From Lineus longissimus (Eukaryota; Nemertea; Pilidiophora; Heteronemertea; Lineidae), in the NCBI RefSeq assembly GCF_910592395.1, contig NC_088312.1, positions 14,861,292 to 14,921,291 on the forward strand: 60,000 bases of DNA. Direction: 5' to 3'. A program made the translations under genes and the position numbers. This document shows, piece after piece, positions 58,401 to 60,000 of this stretch (within the stretch, counting starts at the first letter, position 1; every line of letters starts with the position of its first letter). The notes under the pieces are model-generated. The model did not search any database. It worked only from the letters and a program-made list of their open reading frames with translations, and was not told where the DNA came from.

Positions 58401-59252
58401 AATGTATTGTGACCTTATTAAGTGGCGCCGTTAATACTAGGCGTGGACCGTATTCCTATTCTGCACACCACATTCATGCTATAAATATTTATTGGTGTTG
58501 TTTTCTCTGGAATTTTGAGTCAAATATTAAAACATTTGTTTGTATCAGCGCAGTCAGCTTCCCTATACTGAGCACAGTAATTTCCATAATACTCCTCTGT
58601 GGTATTCAACCTTTTTTTATAGCTTTACCGTCAATGTTAATACGGAGCCGTTAATAGTTTGTTTGGACTGCTTCACCCAAGATGTACTCCATATTTAACT
58701 GTCTCCTACACTGGATTCGGCCTATTTGGCCTTCTCTTTTGTCTTAACTGGATTGGTGTTTTCCTAATCTGTACCAATCACTTTGCTACATTCATTGTAC
58801 TTTTACCATTGGTCATATTTGTGTTGGTTGTATACTGTTTTAATCCTATGATGTAAGCCTGTACTTATACTGTTATTGCCTCAGACTTGATGAAGACCCG
58901 GTAGGGTCGAAAGCATGTCTCGAAAATAAATACAAATAAGTTGATCGAAAAGATGGTGTTATCCCTCAAGTTTTGTATTATCTTCGCAACGATCAACACG
59001 GCTACCTGGAATATCATAATATTGTAAATATTGTATTATATTATATTGTAAATATTGTATTTTATGTTTATGAAATGATATAAAACGCTTAGTCTAAAAC
59101 AACTTTTACCATCTGTAGTACGACTGGATCTTTTGCGCGCTGAAGGTGGTGTCGTACAGCTGTCCTGCTCCGAATATAGTCACATTGGCCTTGTTGAATC
59201 CCAAACCAAGAGCTATTAGGCACAGTGAGGTTATGAAGAGGAACTTAGCCAC
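46231..59252 (-). CDS. POT/SLC15-family proton-coupled oligopeptide transporter, 5'-partial, seven exons
   Basis: Coding exons (minus strand, 5' to 3') are 59252-59110, 54394-54150, 52854-52661, 51632-51227, 50998-50858, 49395-49267 and 46415-46231. All six introns have GT..AG ends and phases agree, giving about 480 residues and a TAA. Family marks: NKANVTIFGAGQ, the PTR2 segment YYRWYMFAINLG, KPSGG, HLPLPFMNAFSC, GILETMRKKYTL and CQVPQYVIMGIGEV. The order matches SLC15A4-like proteins. Role by family: proton-driven uptake of di/tripeptides or histidine across plasma or endolysosomal membranes. The N-terminal helices with the ExxER motif lie beyond base 60000. Oddities: a loop of about 88 residues in exon 4, and EFASTESL where EFxYSxAP is usual. 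These may mean altered substrates. Confidence 0.9.
46508..46967 (-). mobile_element. hAT-like family, copy in transporter intron
   Basis: Inverted copy: GGAAGGGATTATTTGGCAAG at the left corresponds to the right end of 25763-26181, and CAAATATCCCTTGCC to its left end. Internal GGCAAGCC-like words and GAGAGCCGAACTCAT are shared. The target duplication is eroded. Confidence 0.75.
47626..47930 (+). repeat. Tandem duplication, 160-bp period
   Basis: GTCGGCC(G/A)TCTT.AATGC and CATTATCGAAC(T/C)TGGCC occur at 47626 and 47786 with similar following sequence (CACATGCA, TTCAGAATRTAG). It lies in the last intron of the transporter. Confidence 0.8.
47942..48190 (+). repeat. About 245-bp dispersed repeat, copy 1
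   Basis: GATGATGAAAACGGTAACAT through AAGGAATCGAGGCAAATTTT matches 52211-52456 closely, same orientation. The second copy is part of the TA-flanked element at 51836-52465; here the TIRs are not found. Confidence 0.85.
48191..49266. other. Intron sequence
   Basis: Rest of the last transporter intron. No gene recognised. Confidence 0.55.
49267..49395 (-). CDS. SLC15-like gene, exon 6 of those visible
   Basis: Acceptor TTTAATTTCCAG and donor GTAAGT. Encodes YEFASTESLPGLQGFTIGMF and ISTYGLGCFIAYFCYVAESG, corresponding to the EFxYSxAP segment and the following helix of the family. Confidence 0.9.
49905..49975 (-). repeat. tRNA-derived SINE head or tRNA relic
   Basis: On the minus strand TTGGTGGTTAAAGTG resembles a pol III A box, and GGTTCAAATCC about 25 nt later is a good B box, followed by CTTGCGAGCC. 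The cloverleaf is poor, so I call a tRNA-derived repeat rather than a functional tRNA. Confidence 0.45.
50014..50847 (-). mobile_element. DNA element with GGGTGATTTCAAAGT TIRs next to an exon
   Basis: GGGTGATTTCAAAGT at 50014-50028 is mirrored at 50833-50847, flanked by ATT on each side (50011-50013 and 50848-50850), a 3-bp duplication. The interior is rich in TAAAACC/GGTTTTA words and holds a 42-codon minus-strand frame starting MLFVPFQEVVAGIL at 50402, related to 26721-26879. A 3-bp duplication would suit PIF/Harbinger. The right end is 7 nt from the exon 5 splice donor. Confidence 0.82.
50858..50998 (-). CDS. SLC15-like gene, exon 5 of those visible
   Basis: Acceptor TTCTATTTCAG, donor GTAAGTC. 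Encodes IGLICAAIVALCAGILETMR and CQVPQYVIMGIGEVAEIS, the most diagnostic POT-family segment, including the conserved glutamate of the GEV motif. Confidence 0.93.
51227..51632 (-). CDS. SLC15-like gene, exon 4 of those visible
   Basis: Acceptor CTTCTTTTTTCAG, donor GTATGT. Encodes ISIFMLQFIELSQPIGITVH and the LPLPFMNAFSCLVVVFSVPL helix. A hydrophilic stretch of about 88 residues follows, with an acidic part (DDVPEAEIDDVIAQW), a basic VMRRASISKYFGSRTR part holding a PKA-type RRAS site, and a Ser-rich part. Relatives have a much shorter loop here. Confidence 0.88.
51836..52465. mobile_element. TA-flanked MITE with perfect terminal repeats
   Basis: 51834-51858 and 52443-52467 are exact inverted 25-mers including the TA: CAGTCCTTCCAGAAAGTAAA follows TA on each side. 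A TA duplication and a CAGT start suggest the Tc1/mariner or pogo group. No ORF. It contains the repeat shared with 47942-48190. Confidence 0.88.
52661..52854 (-). CDS. SLC15-like gene, exon 3 of those visible
   Basis: Acceptor CTTCAATTGCAG, donor GTAGGTAAC. Encodes GNHMYYIFCFTRHDRRMNEL, then KRAIFRLTLIMAALISLYAI and YEAVAYQ, matching the loop and helix that precede the YxQ segment in the family. Confidence 0.85.
52855..54149. other. Intron sequence
   Basis: Intron between visible exons 2 and 3. No repeat or gene recognised apart from a short CA run at about 53402. Confidence 0.55.
54150..54394 (-). CDS. SLC15-like gene, exon 2 of those visible
   Basis: Acceptor TCTCGCTGCAG, donor GTAAGTC. 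It completes the TG|G tryptophan codon from the previous exon, then encodes YMFAINLGRLLAFCPISMFL, a lumenal loop with NTST, the helix VIQVVFVGAGIFIFMIG and KARYKMIKPSG. Confidence 0.92.
54395..54889. other. Intron sequence with a C-run
   Basis: A run of about 15 C lies at 54593. No exon is needed here because the flanking exons join seamlessly. Confidence 0.55.
54890..55142 (-). repeat. Penelope-like element terminal repeat, inverted copy
   Basis: The reverse complement matches 58671-58955: CACCCAAGATGTACTCCAT, CTGGATTCGGCCTATTTGGC, AACTGGATTGGTGTTTTCCT, then CTGATGAAGACACGAAT. It flanks the Penelope-like remnants on the side opposite 58671. Confidence 0.8.
55143..55666. other. Sequence between Penelope terminal repeat and hAT-like copy
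   Basis: Holds the inverted repeat at 55329-55612. It may be 5' Penelope-like sequence, but no domain is recognised. Confidence 0.4.
55329..55612. repeat. Inverted repeat with about 45-70-bp arms
   Basis: CATGCACATGCCCAAGCAAA... at 55331 is mirrored by ...TTTGCTGGGGCATGTGCATG ending at about 55610. The inner arm includes CCAGGAAGAACGCAGACCCC and its complement. Arms are near-perfect for about 45 bp, then weaker. Confidence 0.88.
55667..56597. mobile_element. hAT-like family, copy with TATTATGTA duplication
   Basis: TATTATGTA directly flanks both ends (55658-55666 and 56598-56606). Left end GGCCGGGTCTATTTGGC, right end GCCAAATAGTCACTTCC. Subterminal GGCAAGCC words match the copy at 25763. 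No transposase. Confidence 0.88.
56777..57390 (+). pseudogene. Penelope-like element: linker and GIY-YIG endonuclease remnant
   Basis: In changing frames: FPLVLTYHPGLGPIRNAI, then KLRKLLPKPPVITYHQPANL and KRTLVHSQL, the conserved RT-to-endonuclease linker of Penelope-like elements. VYMIRCVICNIL then meets a stop where the Tyr of YIG is expected, and is followed by IGET, the GIY-YIG core, and by VGEHLNQPGHSCNDM, the conserved H...PGHS...DM block. At least two frame changes and the stop make it dead. The RT domain is not found. Confidence 0.88.
57400..58215 (+). pseudogene. LINE 3' end (CR1/Jockey-type): C-terminus, 3' UTR and A-rich tail
   Basis: WCKTVRTVLDSVNKLDLYND, WKVSVYNMPKLRTYKN and, after a frame change at about 57645, STIAKLRNGTFRINIECGRY and CNSIENEEHFLCQC are the C-terminal tail of LINE ORF2, with its Cys/His-rich ending. 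The stop is at 57962. About 220 nt of 3' UTR end in AAATAATAAATAAATACATA-type tail. It is 5'-truncated, as LINEs often are, and sits inside Penelope-like sequence. Confidence 0.88.
58226..58670 (+). other. Probable 3' part of the Penelope-like element
   Basis: Lies between the LINE tail and the terminal repeat. No domain recognised. Confidence 0.35.
58671..58955 (+). repeat. Penelope-like element terminal repeat
   Basis: Inverted counterpart of 54890-55142. It ends with the hammerhead-like motif and AATAAATACAAATAAGTTGAT. The pair brackets the Penelope-like remnants about 3.5 kb apart. Confidence 0.8.
58886..58920 (+). ncRNA. Hammerhead-ribozyme-like motif of a Penelope-like element
   Basis: Reads TTGATGA (58887-58893), A, then a 5-bp stem GACCC-GGTA-GGGTC, then GAAA (58909-58912) and GCATGTC. 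This is the layout of minimal hammerheads reported in Penelope-like terminal repeats (CUGAUGA, stem II, GAAA, short stem III, UC). The first core C is a T here, so this copy is probably inactive. The inverted copy keeps CTGATGA (54921-54927) but has lost stem II. Confidence 0.5.
59110..59252 (-). CDS. SLC15-like gene, first exon visible in window
   Basis: Acceptor TTCTACTGGCAG, donor GTAAAAG after the split TG|G codon. It begins at a codon boundary and encodes VAKFLFITSLCLIALGLGFN, KANVTIFGAGQLYD and IQSYYR, matching the GxGGxKANxxxFGADQ region of the family. It is internal, so the start codon is upstream of 60000. Confidence 0.9.
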
Positions 59253-60000
59253 CTGCCAGTAGAACGAAAGCATGATTTCGTTACTTTCTGAATTAACGAG
59301 AAAAAGTACATAGTTGACAGTGGTAAAAAATCAAACTTGTTCATAGTCAGTTCAACCGTCGTCCGAGTATTCCGACGGGCCTTTGAGGCAAGGAAATCAC
59401 TGACCGGCATCTTGGAAAAGCATGCTTAAAATCATTTTGAATTTTAATTCAATTCTTGCCAAACAATATTTATCATCAGCATTTTGACCTCTCGTTTACT
59501 CTCTTTGTATCATTTTGACGGCGGTAATTTACAGCAACAAAATATTCGTTTGCGGCATGCTTACAGCACAATTGAAGCTTTCACCCTCTGCGGCCGAATA
59601 ATTTCGGAAACAGCATCTTTTTGAGGACAATTTAACTCGAAGTTTGCAAAAAAGTTGCTAGCTCCGGCAAGTCTTCTAAATCCAGCAATACATAGGTAGG
59701 CCATATGCTGAGATATTTTTGAGTATTCGGAGACGAACGAAACTGAAAGGGAGGCATTTTGCATGTATCTTCAGGGAAAACTATTATCCACTGACAGGGA
59801 AGGTCACCCATCCTTCGTTTCACGGAAAACTATTATATCGTTTCATTTTTGACACGGATACTCATAAACCAAACGTCGAAAACTAGACAACGGGGCGTCC
59901 TTTTGCTCTTAAAGATCTTTTTGTAACTAGGCCCTAGAATTCTGCTTTTGAGAGGTTCACTTCGACATTCCAATATATACAAGCCTTCTCCAGATGAACT
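59253..60000. other. Intron sequence of the transporter gene
   Basis: No further exon or domain is recognised to the window end. Confidence 0.5.

Overview
The window is animal nuclear DNA. It holds spliced genes with GT..AG introns, an intronless 7TM receptor gene and dense, nested transposable elements, and has no bacterial operon structure. The mix of Ty3/gypsy, CR1/Jockey-type LINE, Penelope-like, pogo-like, hAT-like and foldback elements, with degenerate minisatellites, suggests an aquatic invertebrate. The species cannot be named from this sequence.

Host genes. I can support two. (1) An intronless progestin/adipoQ receptor (PAQR, membrane progestin receptor-like) lies at 20970-21995 (+). 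(2) A POT/SLC15-type proton-coupled peptide transporter lies on the minus strand. Its seven 3' coding exons (59252 down to 46231) join in frame across GT..AG introns, and its 5' exons are beyond the window. Its introns are packed with transposons, one of them ending only 7 nt inside a 5' splice site.

Left part, 1-18 kb. A Ty3/gypsy family dominates: a copy entering from the left (pol plus 3' LTR, to 4448), a solo LTR (8076-8320), and a complete 8.3-kb copy on the minus strand (9755-18024). The complete copy's LTRs differ at only 2 of 245 positions. It carries gag, pol with a 2-bp deletion in integrase, and a third ORF with all the SGNH-hydrolase (esterase-type) signature residues. The left copy has lost that ORF by an internal deletion. 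A 1.5-kb minisatellite with about 165-bp and 329-bp periods lies at 5345-6850.

Middle, 18-36 kb. There is a pogo-like deletion derivative with exact 32-bp inverted repeats, then the PAQR gene. Next is a LINE split by three insertions. A degraded second pogo-like transposase is split by a 984-bp foldback element with a GTTACG target duplication. A hAT-like element with an 8-bp duplication follows. Last is a 2.8-kb pogo-like element whose transposase is broken only by two in-frame TGA codons.

Right, 36-60 kb. It begins with anonymous DNA and palindromic elements, among them a foldback element with tandem TTCGCCTAA-type arms and an 8-bp duplication. After these comes the transporter gene. Its largest intron holds a degraded Penelope-like element (GIY-YIG remnant, terminal inverted repeats with a hammerhead-ribozyme-like motif) invaded by a LINE 3' end, plus a hAT-like copy.
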